A stretch of 39,134 nucleotides of DNA from Nitrospira sp. (GTDB taxonomy: Bacteria > Nitrospirota > Nitrospiria > Nitrospirales > Nitrospiraceae). The notes under the pieces were generated by a model. It was given only the letters and a program-made list of their open reading frames with translations. It searched no databases and was not told where the DNA came from. A program made the translations under genes and the position numbers. The first letter of the stretch is position 1, and the number at the start of each line of letters is the position of its first letter. The DNA lies in assembly GCA_019636875.1 (NCBI GenBank), contig JAHBWR010000019.1, forward strand, positions 1 to 39,134, in the 5' to 3' direction. Below, piece after piece: positions 25,152-35,401 of the stretch.

Positions 25152-25445
25152 ATGGAGATCACGCAACAGGATGTTGAGAAGGTAGCGCAATTGGCACGAT
25201 TGGCCGTGACGTCTGCGGAGAAGGACACCTTTGCCAAGCAACTGAGTCAGATTCTCACGCATGTCGACAAGCTGAATCAGTGTGATACGACGGGAGTCGA
25301 GCCGACTGCCACCGTCATGGGGCAAGTGAATGTCTTTCGAGAAGACGTCATACGCCCATCGCTGCCTTCGGGTAAAGCTTTGGCGAATGCGCCGGAATGC
25401 GAAGCAGGTGGGTTCGTTGTGCCTAAAATTTTAGAGGAGCGTTAA
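25152..25445 (+). CDS. gatC: Asp-tRNA(Asn)/Glu-tRNA(Gln) amidotransferase subunit C
   Basis: A 97-residue subunit that wraps around GatA and GatB and stabilises the GatCAB complex. The N-terminal helix VEKVAQLARLAVTSAEKDTF, the central ILTHVDKLNQCDTTGVEPTA and the FREDVIRPS...APECEAGGFVVPKIL end are typical. Start ATG 25152 has AAGGAA upstream. It is separated from gatA by panD, an unusual order. GatCAB implies that Gln-tRNA and/or Asn-tRNA are made by transamidation. Confidence 0.96.
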   Translation: MEITQQDVEKVAQLARLAVTSAEKDTFAKQLSQILTHVDKLNQCDTTGVEPTATVMGQVNVFREDVIRPSLPSGKALANAPECEAGGFVVPKILEER

Positions 25446-25518
25446 CCGTCAAACGACTGTCTTCTGAATGGAAGTCTCGAAAGGCCAAGCGAAGTTTGAC
25501 GAATGACGAGAAGGATCA

Positions 25519-25875
25519 ATGTTTCGACAAATGCTGCGTTCAAAAATTCACCGTGCGACTGTTACGGGTGCGCATCTAGAATATGAAGGAAGCTTGACGA
25601 TTGACCAAGATTTAATGGAAGCGGCCGGCATCCTTCCGTATGAAGCGATTGTCTGCTCTAATCTGAATAACGGTGAGCGGTTTATGACGTATGCGATCAA
25701 CGGGGCACGAGGAAAGGGAGAGATCATTCTAAACGGGCCTACGGCGAGGAAAGCTGCAGTTGGAGACCAAATCATCATCTTCTGCTACGAGTATTATGGG
25801 GAAGAAGAAATTAAGAAACACGTACCAAGAATCGTCAGAGTGAATGAGAGAAATCGGATTGTGACTGTGAACTGA
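25519..25875 (+). CDS. panD: Aspartate 1-decarboxylase proenzyme
   Basis: A 118-residue pyruvoyl-dependent enzyme making beta-alanine from aspartate for pantothenate and CoA. The self-cleavage site is G24-S25 in YEGSLTID; S25 becomes the pyruvoyl group. K9, R54, T57 and Y58 (ERFMTYAI) match known active-site positions. ATG 25519 has AAGGA upstream. It lies between gatC and gatA, with 73- and 74-nt gaps, so it is probably co-transcribed with them. No panB or panC is in the window. Maturation may need a helper or may be spontaneous, which cannot be told here. Confidence 0.97.
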   Translation: MFRQMLRSKIHRATVTGAHLEYEGSLTIDQDLMEAAGILPYEAIVCSNLNNGERFMTYAINGARGKGEIILNGPTARKAAVGDQIIIFCYEYYGEEEIKKHVPRIVRVNERNRIVTVN

Positions 25876-25949
25876 TAGACCACGCCAGGCAAGGTGCGTG
25901 ACAGTTCGCCTTGTCCCCACTCACCGTCTGTATCGAGAGCGAGCGATTC

Positions 25950-27416
25950 ATGTCTCTTCATAAACTAACCCTTATTGACCTTCAGAGAAAATTTGCGGCG
26001 GGAGAAGTAACGGCGACGGAGATCATGCGGGCGTATTCCCTTCGTATCAGCCAGGTAGAGCCGAGGGTGAAGGCCTTTGTGACTCAAACACGGGAAGTCG
26101 CATGTGAACAAGCTGAGGCCTTAGATCGGAAGCTCAAGGAATGGCGAAAGACCATGCCGCTCACCGGGATGCCTTTGGCTGTCAAGGACAACATTTGCAC
26201 GGACGGAGTCCCCACGACGTGCAGTTCTCGAATGCTGCAGAACTTTGTGCCGCCGTACGACGCCACGGTCATCAGCAAGTTACGTGCACAGGACTACATG
26301 CTGTTGGGGAAGACGAATCTCGATGAGTTTGCAATGGGATCTTCGACGGAAAACTCTGCGTTTGGTCCTAGCCGGAATCCTTGGAATCTCCAGTGCGTCC
26401 CAGGTGGATCAAGTGGGGGATCCGCGGCGGCCGTAGCGGCAGAGGAATGCGTGGCCGCGCTTGGTTCGGATACCGGAGGGTCCATTAGACAGCCTGCAGC
26501 GTTCTGCGGGGTCGTCGGATTGAAACCAACCTATGGACGGGTGTCTCGATATGGGTTGGTGGCGTTTGCCTCCTCGTTGGATCAAATCGGGCCGATCACG
26601 AAGAACGTGTCGGACGCGGCGTTTCTGCTCGGAGCCATCGCAGGGCATGATCCCCTGGATTCGACGTCGATTGATCGGCCTGTGCCGGACTATCTGAAGG
26701 CGCTCCAGAAGCGGGATCTCAAACGCCTGAGAGTCGGCGTGCCGGTGGAGTTTTTCGCTGAAGGGCTTGATCCGGAGGTCGATCGTGCGGTCCGGTCTGC
26801 GATCGAAGAGTTGAGCCACTTGGGCGCGGAGGTGAAGGAGATTCGGCTACCAAGGACTGATGCTGCCGTGGCAGTCTACTACGTGGTGGCGACGGCGGAA
26901 GCCAGCTCCAATCTCGCTCGTTTCGACGGGGTAAAATTCGGGTTTCGTGCGAAGGAAACCAAAGACCTGCTCGATCTATACATCAAGACAAGGCAGGAGG
27001 GGTTTGGGCCGGAGGTGAAGCGGCGGATTATGCTGGGAACCTATGTACTTAGTGCCGGGTATTACGATGCGTACTATGGGAAGGCCCAAGCCGTCCGCAC
27101 GTTAGTCTGTCAGGATTTTGAAGCCGCGTTTAAACAAGTCGATGTCATCGTCACCCCGACGACACCAACGCCGGCATTCAAGCTGGGTGAAAAGAGCGAA
27201 GATCCATTACAGATGTATCTCTCTGATGTTTTCACAATTTCCGTCAATCTCGCAGGGCTGCCGGCGATTTCACTGCCCTGCGGGTTCAGCAGGGCAGGAG
27301 TACCGATCGGGTTACAACTGATCGGGCGGGCGTTTGAGGAAGAAACCGTGCTGCAGGCGGCACATGCGTATGAGCAATCGGCACAATGGCATCAGAAAAA
27401 GCCTACGATACGGTAG
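25950..27416 (+). CDS. gatA: Asp-tRNA(Asn)/Glu-tRNA(Gln) amidotransferase subunit A
   Basis: A 488-residue amidase-signature subunit that releases ammonia from glutamine for transfer to mischarged tRNA. The Ser-cisSer-Lys triad is visible as K79 (AVKDN), S154 (PGGSSGGSA) and S178 ([10 protein letters not shown]), the same numbering as described GatA enzymes. The frame extends to TTG 25911, but ATG 25950 gives the standard [11 protein letters not shown] start. Downstream are DUF948 and YtxH genes, then gatB, so the subunit genes are split by unrelated ORFs. Confidence 0.98.
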   Translation: MSLHKLTLIDLQRKFAAGEVTATEIMRAYSLRISQVEPRVKAFVTQTREVACEQAEALDRKLKEWRKTMPLTGMPLAVKDNICTDGVPTTCSSRMLQNFVPPYDATVISKLRAQDYMLLGKTNLDEFAMGSSTENSAFGPSRNPWNLQCVPGGSSGGSAAAVAAEECVAALGSDTGGSIRQPAAFCGVVGLKPTYGRVSRYGLVAFASSLDQIGPITKNVSDAAFLLGAIAGHDPLDSTSIDRPVPDYLKALQKRDLKRLRVGVPVEFFAEGLDPEVDRAVRSAIEELSHLGAEVKEIRLPRTDAAVAVYYVVATAEASSNLARFDGVKFGFRAKETKDLLDLYIKTRQEGFGPEVKRRIMLGTYVLSAGYYDAYYGKAQAVRTLVCQDFEAAFKQVDVIVTPTTPTPAFKLGEKSEDPLQMYLSDVFTISVNLAGLPAISLPCGFSRAGVPIGLQLIGRAFEEETVLQAAHAYEQSAQWHQKKPTIR

Positions 27417-27484
27417 GAAACGGAGTGAGTGAGTATACGTAAGAATGGCACTAAAGGAAGAAGAGAGCAGGAGGATTGCCAACT

Positions 27485-27892
27485 ATGACCACTGTTGAGA
27501 TCGCCGTGCTGCTCGTGGCCGTGGCTTTTGCCGTGCTGGTGGGGTGTTTGGTGCCGGTGTTGATGCAAGTCCGGAAAACTGTCGCCGAGTCCGAACAGCT
27601 GCTTGCAAAGTTGAACGTCGAAGTGCCGGGTCTCGTGGCGGAACTCCGGTCGATGAGCCAGAACCTGAACGAGGTGACGAATCAGGCTCGTGATGGGATC
27701 GACCATGCCGCGGTTCTCTTGCATGCGGTAGGCGAGGTCGGTGAATCGGTCCAGCAGGTCCATAATGTCGTTCGTGGATCGAGCGGGACGCTTCTCAACA
27801 ATGTCGCGAGCATGGTGGCTGGCTTCAAGGCGGCGACTCACGTCGTGCGGGAACGCATGAAACACGAAGGAGGGACACACAATGGCGGATGA
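27485..27892 (+). CDS. DUF948 family membrane protein
   Basis: A 135-residue protein with one N-terminal membrane segment (about 4-28) and a long amphipathic helical part with LNEVTNQARDGIDHAAVLLH, typical of DUF948. These proteins are often linked to stress or envelope functions and pair with YtxH proteins; their activity is unknown. ATG 27485 is preferred to TTG 27476 because AGGAGG at 27469-27474 is too close to the TTG. It overlaps the next gene by 11 nt. Confidence 0.88.
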   Translation: MTTVEIAVLLVAVAFAVLVGCLVPVLMQVRKTVAESEQLLAKLNVEVPGLVAELRSMSQNLNEVTNQARDGIDHAAVLLHAVGEVGESVQQVHNVVRGSSGTLLNNVASMVAGFKAATHVVRERMKHEGGTHNGG

Positions 27893-28205
27893 TCGGGGAA
27901 CATCAGCGGCAGTGTTATTGGCATTTCTAAGTGGGGCGGCGATGGGTGCGGTGGCCGCCTTGTTGTTGGCGCCGCAGTCCGGGGATGAATCACGAGATCA
28001 GCTTCGGAGGTACGCGCGTCGTGCTGAGCATGATCTTCGTGACCTCGCTGGTCGAGCCGGTGAGGCGTTTGAAGACGTCGTCGATCAGGGTAAAGACTTT
28101 GTTGAGACGAAACGATCAGTCCTTCGGGAAGCATTCGATGCCGGGCGAGAGGCGATGAGGCGTGAGCGGGGCCGTGTCCAGGATGAAGGAGCAGAACGAG
28201 GGTGA
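27882..28205 (+). CDS. YtxH domain-containing protein
   Basis: A 107-residue protein with a Gly/Ala-rich hydrophobic N-terminus ([20 protein letters not shown]), the conserved [15 protein letters not shown] junction, and a charged helical tail. YtxH-type proteins are small membrane-anchored helical proteins, stress-induced in Bacillus, of unknown function. It overlaps DUF948 by 11 nt, and its stop overlaps the gatB GTG, so three genes are translationally linked. The pairing with DUF948 suggests they act together at the inner membrane. Confidence 0.88.
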   Translation: MADDRGTSAAVLLAFLSGAAMGAVAALLLAPQSGDESRDQLRRYARRAEHDLRDLAGRAGEAFEDVVDQGKDFVETKRSVLREAFDAGREAMRRERGRVQDEGAERG

Positions 28206-29653
28206 CGTACGAAACGGTTATCGGGGTCGAGGTGCACGCGCAGTTGCGGACCAAGTCCAAAATGTTCTGTGGGTGCGCCACGACGTTCGGCGCGTCGGCT
28301 AACAGTCAGACGTGCCCAGTGTGTCTCGGCTTACCAGGGAGTCTGCCGGTCATCAATCGAATGGCAGTGGAAATGGCAGCTCGAGCAGGGCTGGCGTTGA
28401 ACTGCACGATTACCGCGAACAACCAGTTCGCCAGGAAGAACTACTTCTATCCGGATTTGCCCAAGGGGTACCAAATCTCCCAGTACGAGTCCCCTATCTG
28501 CCAACATGGTTGGATTAAAATTGCTGGTGCCGAAGGGACAAAGCGAGTTCGCATCCGTCGGGCCCATCTTGAGGAGGATGCCGGGAAGAATGTCCATGAG
28601 ACGGGTACTGGAGGGAGCCGAGTAGATTTGAATCGTGCCGGCACCCCATTGCTGGAGATTGTGACAGAGCCCGATATGCAGTCGGCCGACGAAGTGGTGT
28701 CGTACCTCAAGGGGTTGCGAGATATCTTGATGTACCTCGAGGTCTGCGACGGCAATATGGAAGAGGGGAATTTCCGGTGCGAGCCCAACTTATCGCTTCG
28801 TCCAGTTGGACAAAAGGAGTTCGGCACAAAAGTCGAGCTGAAGAACATCAACTCGTTCAAGTATGTGAAGGATGCCGTGGAGTATGAGATCAAACGGCAG
28901 ACCAAGGTCTTACGTGATGGCGGGAGAATCTACCAGGAAACCAGGTTATGGAATTTTGAGCGTGGTGAAACCGCGGTCATGCGGTCCAAGGAAGAAGCGC
29001 ATGATTATCGGTATTTCCCAGACCCAGATCTCGTACCGTTGAAATTGGAACAGGCATGGGTTGATGGGTGTCGATCATCGTTGCCGGAATTGCCGGCTGT
29101 ACGCATGCGTCGATTCGTTGAGAAATATGGCCTCCCCGAGTATGACGGAGGGGTTTTGACGGCCTCGAGAGCGATGGCGGACTATTTTGAAGCCTGCGTG
29201 TCGCAGTTCAACCAACCCAAGACCGTGAGCAACTGGGTGATGGGAGAGCTGACGAGAGAGTTGAATAACTCTGGAACAGATATTGCCGCTTCGCCAGTTA
29301 GCCCTGAACGGCTTGTCGATCTCTTGCAGATGGTCGACAAGGGGACGATCAGCTTAAAAGTTGCTCGGGAGTTATTCCCGGAACTCTATACAAGTGGAAA
29401 GTCGCCGGAGCAGATCGTGCAAGAGAAAGGCCTGACTCAGGTTTCCGACGAAGGGGCACTGGGGACAATTATCGATGAGGTGTTGGCAAAGAGTCCCGCA
29501 CAAGTCGCCCAGTTCAAGGAAGGTAAGCAACAAGTTCTTGGTTTTCTGGTGGGGCAGGTGATGAAAGCGAGCGGAGGAAAGGCGAATCCAGGGAAGGTGA
29601 ATGCGTTGCTTAGAACGAAACTCGTGGACTCACGAACGGGGTTGGATGCGTAG
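28202..29653 (+). CDS. gatB: Asp-tRNA(Asn)/Glu-tRNA(Gln) amidotransferase subunit B
   Basis: A 483-residue subunit that binds mischarged tRNA and activates the side-chain carboxylate with ATP before amidation. Conserved stretches include [47 protein letters not shown] and [17 protein letters not shown]. The C-terminal YqeY/tail domain (from about 335) ends in the usual [13 protein letters not shown]. It begins at GTG 28202, overlapping the YtxH stop (GTGA). Cysteines near the N-terminus (CGC, CPVC) fit the zinc site seen in some GatB proteins. Confidence 0.98.
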   Translation: MTYETVIGVEVHAQLRTKSKMFCGCATTFGASANSQTCPVCLGLPGSLPVINRMAVEMAARAGLALNCTITANNQFARKNYFYPDLPKGYQISQYESPICQHGWIKIAGAEGTKRVRIRRAHLEEDAGKNVHETGTGGSRVDLNRAGTPLLEIVTEPDMQSADEVVSYLKGLRDILMYLEVCDGNMEEGNFRCEPNLSLRPVGQKEFGTKVELKNINSFKYVKDAVEYEIKRQTKVLRDGGRIYQETRLWNFERGETAVMRSKEEAHDYRYFPDPDLVPLKLEQAWVDGCRSSLPELPAVRMRRFVEKYGLPEYDGGVLTASRAMADYFEACVSQFNQPKTVSNWVMGELTRELNNSGTDIAASPVSPERLVDLLQMVDKGTISLKVARELFPELYTSGKSPEQIVQEKGLTQVSDEGALGTIIDEVLAKSPAQVAQFKEGKQQVLGFLVGQVMKASGGKANPGKVNALLRTKLVDSRTGLDA

Positions 29654-30967
<1,314 letters not shown>

Positions 30968-30993
30968 GTGCTTCCCAATCGGTAGATTACCAG

Positions 30994-31353
30994 ATGACCA
31001 TCAAGCGGAATCGTGGCCGTCAATGGCTGGAGTGGCAGCGTCGCGTCGTTACCATCGCGCAGGTGGGCGGTGTTGCCGGTTGCGCCTGGCTGTTGGTGGC
31101 GTTGTTTTCAGGAGAAATGGGCCTCACGCGGTACTTATCCATGCGCGAACAGGCGAGGAGTTTGGAGCAAGAACTGTCGACCTTGCGCAGAGAAAACATC
31201 GAGCTGCAGAGTGATATTAACCGTTTGCAGCACGACCCGGCCAAGATTGAGCAGCTGGCTCGGGAGCAATTGGGGTATGTGCGGAAGGGAGAGACAGTGT
31301 ATCAGTTGGTGCCAGGTTCAGAGAAGAAATCGAGGCCTTTGTCAAAACCATGA
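30994..31353 (+). CDS. FtsB/DivIC-type septum formation initiator
   Basis: A 119-residue bitopic protein with a short basic cytosolic end, one membrane segment (about 20-40), and a periplasmic coiled coil (about 50-82, EQARSLEQELSTLRRENIEL). The conserved DPAKIEQLAREQLGYVRKGE closes the domain. FtsB works with FtsL and FtsQ in the divisome to regulate septal peptidoglycan synthesis. Position after eno supports FtsB. The stop overlaps the era ATG (ATGA). Confidence 0.9.
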   Translation: MTIKRNRGRQWLEWQRRVVTIAQVGGVAGCAWLLVALFSGEMGLTRYLSMREQARSLEQELSTLRRENIELQSDINRLQHDPAKIEQLAREQLGYVRKGETVYQLVPGSEKKSRPLSKP

Positions 31354-32234
31354 AGTTCGGAACAGTAGGCATCATCGGACGGTCCAATGTGGGGAAGTCG
31401 ACCCTGCTCAATCATTTGTTGGGTGAGAAAATATCGATCGTGTCAAGTAAGCCTCAAACCACGAGGACCAGAATTATGGGGCTCGTGCATGTTGAGGGGG
31501 CACAAATCGCATTTCTGGATACGCCGGGTCTGCATAAACCGGAACACTTACTGAACAGGCGGATGGTGCGAACTGCCGTCGAGACGTTAGAGGAGGCCGA
31601 TGTCCTCTACATGCTCATGGAAGCGACAAGTCTGCCGGGGCCAGGAGATATGACGGCCATCAGGTATATGAAAGAGGCTCTGGCCAAACGGTCCAAGCCC
31701 GTGATCCTGGTCGTGACAAAAATCGATCTTGTGAATAGGCACAAGCTGCTTCCGGTGCTTGATCGCTATGGCAAGCTCTACGCCTGGACTGAGGTTGTGC
31801 CGGTTTCGGCAATGAAAGATGACAATGTTGATCGGTTGCTCGCTGTCACGGTGCCGCATCTTCCTTCGGGAGACGGGGCCTACGGTGACGATGTGGTCAC
31901 CGATCAGAGCATGAGGACGCTGGCGGCTGAAATGATCCGGGAAAAGGTGCTGCAAGAAACCGAGGAAGAAGTCCCACATGCCGTTGCCGTCGAGATTGAT
32001 GCGTTCGTTGAGCAGGGGAAGCTGGCTAAAATCAAGGCCTCGATCCTGGTAGAACGTGAAACACAGAAGGGGATTCTAGTCGGAAAGCAGGGAGCGCGAT
32101 TGAAAGCCATTGGTACTCAAGCACGATTGGATATGGAGCGATTATTCGGCATGAAAGTATTTCTTGAACTATGGGTGAAGGTCAGAAAGTCCTGGCGCGA
32201 GAATGAACAGACACTGGTGCAGTTGGGGTATTAA
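31350..32234 (+). CDS. era: GTPase Era
   Basis: A 294-residue GTPase that binds 16S rRNA and helps 30S subunit maturation. G1 is GRSNVGKST (10-18), G2 TTRTRIMG, G3 DTPG (57-60), G4 TKID, and a G5-like VSAM follows. The C-terminal KH RNA-binding domain has GILVGKQGARLKAIGTQAR. Length and domain order are standard. ATG 31350 overlaps the FtsB-like stop by 4 nt, and mgtE starts 6 nt downstream. Confidence 0.98.
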   Translation: MKFGTVGIIGRSNVGKSTLLNHLLGEKISIVSSKPQTTRTRIMGLVHVEGAQIAFLDTPGLHKPEHLLNRRMVRTAVETLEEADVLYMLMEATSLPGPGDMTAIRYMKEALAKRSKPVILVVTKIDLVNRHKLLPVLDRYGKLYAWTEVVPVSAMKDDNVDRLLAVTVPHLPSGDGAYGDDVVTDQSMRTLAAEMIREKVLQETEEEVPHAVAVEIDAFVEQGKLAKIKASILVERETQKGILVGKQGARLKAIGTQARLDMERLFGMKVFLELWVKVRKSWRENEQTLVQLGY

Positions 32235-32240
32235 GGGAGT

Positions 32241-33701
32241 ATGCAGCCGACGGAACGACCGATAGAGCCACGTATGTCGGAACAACGCACTCGCGTGTCT
32301 GAGCGTGATGTGTTGCGGGAAGTCTTGCGCGATCAGTCTGATCGTGGGCAGACGAAGTCAGACATTGTGATTCAATCGGTCCAGAAGTTGTTGCGCCGTG
32401 GAGCGATCACGAACCTTTCCAGGATGTTGGGGCGTATGCACCCCGCTGATATCGCGAAGGCCGTCACTCATCTCTCATCGCCCAAGGAAAAGCGAGAGGT
32501 CTTTGAGCTGGTTCGTGGCGAAGGTAAACGGGGCCAAGTATTGAGTGAGCTCGACGGGGAAAGCATTCAGCAGGTGGTTGCCGATCTCCTCCATTCCGAT
32601 ATCGCGTGGCTGTTGAAGGATCTTGGCCCTGACGATGTCGCCTATATCCTTGGGTTTCTTCCAGAAGATCGCAGTCAAGAAATTCTCGCCTTGATGAAGG
32701 CCGAGGACTCGACCGAAGTGGCCGACATTCTTAAGTATCCAAAGGATACGGCCGGCGCCATCATGACGACGGAATTCTTTTCGTTGCCGGAGGATTCGAC
32801 AGCACAGGAAGCGATTCGCCGATTGCAGCAAGCGACTGATGCGGAAATGGTGTTCTATATCTATGTGACGGATAAAGATGATCGACTCGTCGGTGTCCTT
32901 TCACTTCGGCAGCTTCTCACGGTCCCTCCGACCACACCGCTCAAGAATATTATGACTCGTGAGGTCATGAGTGTGGCAATCGACATGGACCAAGAGGAGG
33001 TTGCGCGCCAAGTCGCGAGCTATAACCTGCTGGCGATTCCTGTGGTCGAGCGAGATGGCAAGCTGGTTGGCATCATTACCGTTGACGACGTCGTTGACGT
33101 CATTCGGGAAGAAGCGACCGAAGACATGTTGAAGATGGCCGGGGCCATTGAGGAAGAATCAGGCTTGAAGTCTTCCAGCTTTGGTTCTGCGAAACTGCGG
33201 CTACCCTGGCTGTTCACGAACCTCGTCGGCAGCCTCCTGTCCGGCGCAATCCTCTGGTATTTCCGGTACACGATCCAGGAAGTTGTGGCGATCGTGAGCT
33301 TTATTCCTGTCATTGCCGCAATGGGTGGTAATGTTGGCTTGCAGTCTTCGACCTTGATTATTCGGGGGTTGGCCACTGGTATGGTTGAGCTGAGCCACGT
33401 GTGGCCGGTTTTCTTTCGTGAAGCGAAGATTGGCTTGGTCATGGGGCTGGCCTGTGGGATTACCTTGACGCTGGTTGGGTGGGTCTTACAGCAAGGGTTT
33501 TTGGGTATGGTTGTCGGAACGTCTCTGATTATTGCCTTCCTGGTATCGACCAGTATGGCGACGATTACGCCGATTGTCTTGAAACGCATGGGGGTTGATC
33601 CTGCAGTAGCCGCTGGGCCTTTTGTCACGACGGCCAATGATATTACAGGGATTACGATTTATCTAACATTGGCCACGCTTTTCTTGGAGCATCTCCGGTA
33701 A
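32241..33701 (+). CDS. mgtE: Magnesium transporter MgtE
   Basis: A 486-residue Mg2+ channel. The N-terminal helical MgtE_N superhelix covers about 45-165, two CBS domains follow (about 172-295), and the C-terminal pore domain has five membrane segments. The signature PVIAAMGGNVGLQSSTLI (356-373) and a final ANDITGITIYL are clear. CBS and N domains sense cytosolic Mg2+ and gate the pore. The start is uncertain between ATG 32241 (Shine-Dalgarno very close) and ATG 32274. It follows era by 6 nt. Confidence 0.96.
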   Translation: MQPTERPIEPRMSEQRTRVSERDVLREVLRDQSDRGQTKSDIVIQSVQKLLRRGAITNLSRMLGRMHPADIAKAVTHLSSPKEKREVFELVRGEGKRGQVLSELDGESIQQVVADLLHSDIAWLLKDLGPDDVAYILGFLPEDRSQEILALMKAEDSTEVADILKYPKDTAGAIMTTEFFSLPEDSTAQEAIRRLQQATDAEMVFYIYVTDKDDRLVGVLSLRQLLTVPPTTPLKNIMTREVMSVAIDMDQEEVARQVASYNLLAIPVVERDGKLVGIITVDDVVDVIREEATEDMLKMAGAIEEESGLKSSSFGSAKLRLPWLFTNLVGSLLSGAILWYFRYTIQEVVAIVSFIPVIAAMGGNVGLQSSTLIIRGLATGMVELSHVWPVFFREAKIGLVMGLACGITLTLVGWVLQQGFLGMVVGTSLIIAFLVSTSMATITPIVLKRMGVDPAVAAGPFVTTANDITGITIYLTLATLFLEHLR

Positions 33702-33755
33702 GCATGGCATATACGCGGTCGGTTTGTTTCCTCATTGGAGCGTAGGGAAACGATA

Positions 33756-34514
33756 GTGGCTCTCGTAAAAACGACAGCGATCATCTTGAAGAGTAGAAAG
33801 TGGGGCGATGCCGACAGGATCGTCACATGCTATTCCAAGAACATGGGAAAGATACGAGGGGTCGCTCGTGGTGCCCGCCGTCAGAAGAGCCGGTTCGGCG
33901 CTGCTCTTGAGCCATTCAGCCTGTGTCGGTTGAATCTGTTTGTAAAAAATGGTGACTCACTATTCAGAATCTCGCACGTCGACCTTGTCAGATCGTCGCA
34001 GGGCTTGCGAGAAGACCTTCGCTTGATGGATTCAGCAGCACGGATGGTGAACGTCGTGTCGGCTATTACTCCAGACGGAGATCCGGACCCTCCTCTCTTT
34101 GATACGCTCGAGCAGGGGCTCGTGTCACTTCAGGAAAGCGATGATCCTCCCTTTACGGCGTTGCTCTTTCAAATACGGTTGCTGGGATTGACTGGGTTCC
34201 GTCCTCAGACTGAGCATTGTGCTTCTTGTGGGAAGACCTATCTGCTCGGCGATCCTCAATTTTCACCAATTGCCGGAGGGCTTGTCTGTCAGATGTGTGC
34301 GGCACATCAACGTGTGCGATGTGTCGCGCTTTCTCGAGGAGGCCTGTCGTTTCTTCAGCAAGCCATTCGGCTAACACCTACTATTCTTACTCGGTTGCGG
34401 GCTACGGGACAGGTGCGGCGTGAGGTTGAAGACGCAATTGAGGGGTACATGACGGTCGTAGCTGGTAAGCGGTTACCGCCTGTGAACTTTTTGTCCGTTG
34501 CCTTGCCGGGATGA
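33756..34514 (+). CDS. recO: DNA repair protein RecO
   Basis: A protein of about 252 residues with an N-terminal OB fold (ALVKTTAIILKSRKWGDADRIVT) and a helical C-terminal domain bearing a zinc site (CASCGK and CQMC, about 32 residues apart). RecO loads RecA on SSB-coated DNA with RecR in gap repair. The frame opens at TTG 33735, but GTG 33756 gives the typical start and has AGGGA at good distance. The era-mgtE-recO order places it near era, a frequent neighbour. Confidence 0.95.
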   Translation: MALVKTTAIILKSRKWGDADRIVTCYSKNMGKIRGVARGARRQKSRFGAALEPFSLCRLNLFVKNGDSLFRISHVDLVRSSQGLREDLRLMDSAARMVNVVSAITPDGDPDPPLFDTLEQGLVSLQESDDPPFTALLFQIRLLGLTGFRPQTEHCASCGKTYLLGDPQFSPIAGGLVCQMCAAHQRVRCVALSRGGLSFLQQAIRLTPTILTRLRATGQVRREVEDAIEGYMTVVAGKRLPPVNFLSVALPG

Positions 34515-34541
34515 GCTTGGAGGATGATTGAAGAGGGAAGC

Positions 34542-34898
34542 ATGACCGTTCACGCAGTAGAGCCACGAGATATGGAATGGCACGACAAAGGAGTACTAGG
34601 GATTCGGTGGAGTGACGGGCACCAGGGGATTTACCCGGTTCGCTATTTGCGCCAGCGTTGCCCCTGTGCTGCTTGTGTCGATGAATGGACCGGAGCACGG
34701 CGTCTGATACCTGAAGATATCCCGCTCTTGATCATGCTCCAGGACATTCAGCCGGTCGGCCGTTATGCATTCCAATTTAAGTGGAGTGATGGACATGATA
34801 CGGGTATTTATTCGTACGATTTGCTGAGGGCGCTGTGCCAGTGCGATGTCTGTCAACCGATCAAGCCGGTTGAAGCAAAGTCCAAACGGCTTCTGTAA
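34542..34898 (+). CDS. DUF971 domain protein
   Basis: A 118-residue protein with the DUF971 fold, related to the N-terminal domain of gamma-butyrobetaine hydroxylase. Characteristic stretches are IRWSDGHQGIYPVRYLRQRCPCAACVDEWTG and FKWSDGHDTGIYSYDLLRALCQCDVC as two strand-rich halves. Cys positions (CPCAAC, CQCDVC) suggest metal binding. Free-standing DUF971 proteins are often near Fe-S assembly genes, but none is seen here. ATG 34542 is preferred to ATG 34524 on Shine-Dalgarno spacing. Confidence 0.88.
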   Translation: MTVHAVEPRDMEWHDKGVLGIRWSDGHQGIYPVRYLRQRCPCAACVDEWTGARRLIPEDIPLLIMLQDIQPVGRYAFQFKWSDGHDTGIYSYDLLRALCQCDVCQPIKPVEAKSKRLL

Positions 34899-34909
34899 GG
34901 AAACACGGT

Positions 34910-35380
34910 ATGGGAACTATGGACATCGGGTGGAGAAAGGTATTAGGGCTCCGTGGCTTCTTGGGGGTCTTGCTCTTCGTCGGATGTACAGGTTTACCCA
35001 CGTTGGAGGAGCAACAGCGTCTAGTACAGGCTGAGAACCTGGTGCTCGATCAAATCACGACGGAAGCGGTCGTAAACTCGTGGGGCACTCCTCCGCTCTA
35101 TCATAATGAGTTTACTTACTTTTTTGTGATGCCTGATTTTAGCTTGATCCCTCAATCGCGTATAGCTACCGGAGAGGCTCCAAAGGGGTGGAAAGCCGGT
35201 GTCCATGCTGGTGAAGGCGTCTATTTTGCCTATCCCGATCACGGATGGCTGTTGGTATTTCTCGATGAGCGTCTTGTCTACAAGGAAAAGCTCAAGGCTG
35301 AGGAGTTACAAGCCCTTGCTAAAGCTTGGTCCTATGAAGCCCGGTTTAAGACTCGCCTGGATGAAACGTTCAAGCCCTAG
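34910..35380 (+). CDS. Putative lipoprotein of unknown function
   Basis: A 156-residue protein with a lipoprotein signal peptide; the lipobox LFVGC puts the lipidated Cys at 26. The mature part begins LEEQQRLVQAENLVLDQITTEAVVNSWGTPPLYHNEFTYFF, contains aromatic-rich strands, and ends in a charged helix. I do not recognise the family; the WGTPP...VYFAYPDHGWLLVF pattern loosely recalls small outer-membrane lipoproteins of the SmpA/BamE type, but this is weak. It starts 11 nt after DUF971 and ends 21 nt before glgA. Confidence 0.75.
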   Translation: MGTMDIGWRKVLGLRGFLGVLLFVGCTGLPTLEEQQRLVQAENLVLDQITTEAVVNSWGTPPLYHNEFTYFFVMPDFSLIPQSRIATGEAPKGWKAGVHAGEGVYFAYPDHGWLLVFLDERLVYKEKLKAEELQALAKAWSYEARFKTRLDETFKP

Positions 35381-35401
35381 TTCTTCCGATTAAAATCCTA
35401 C

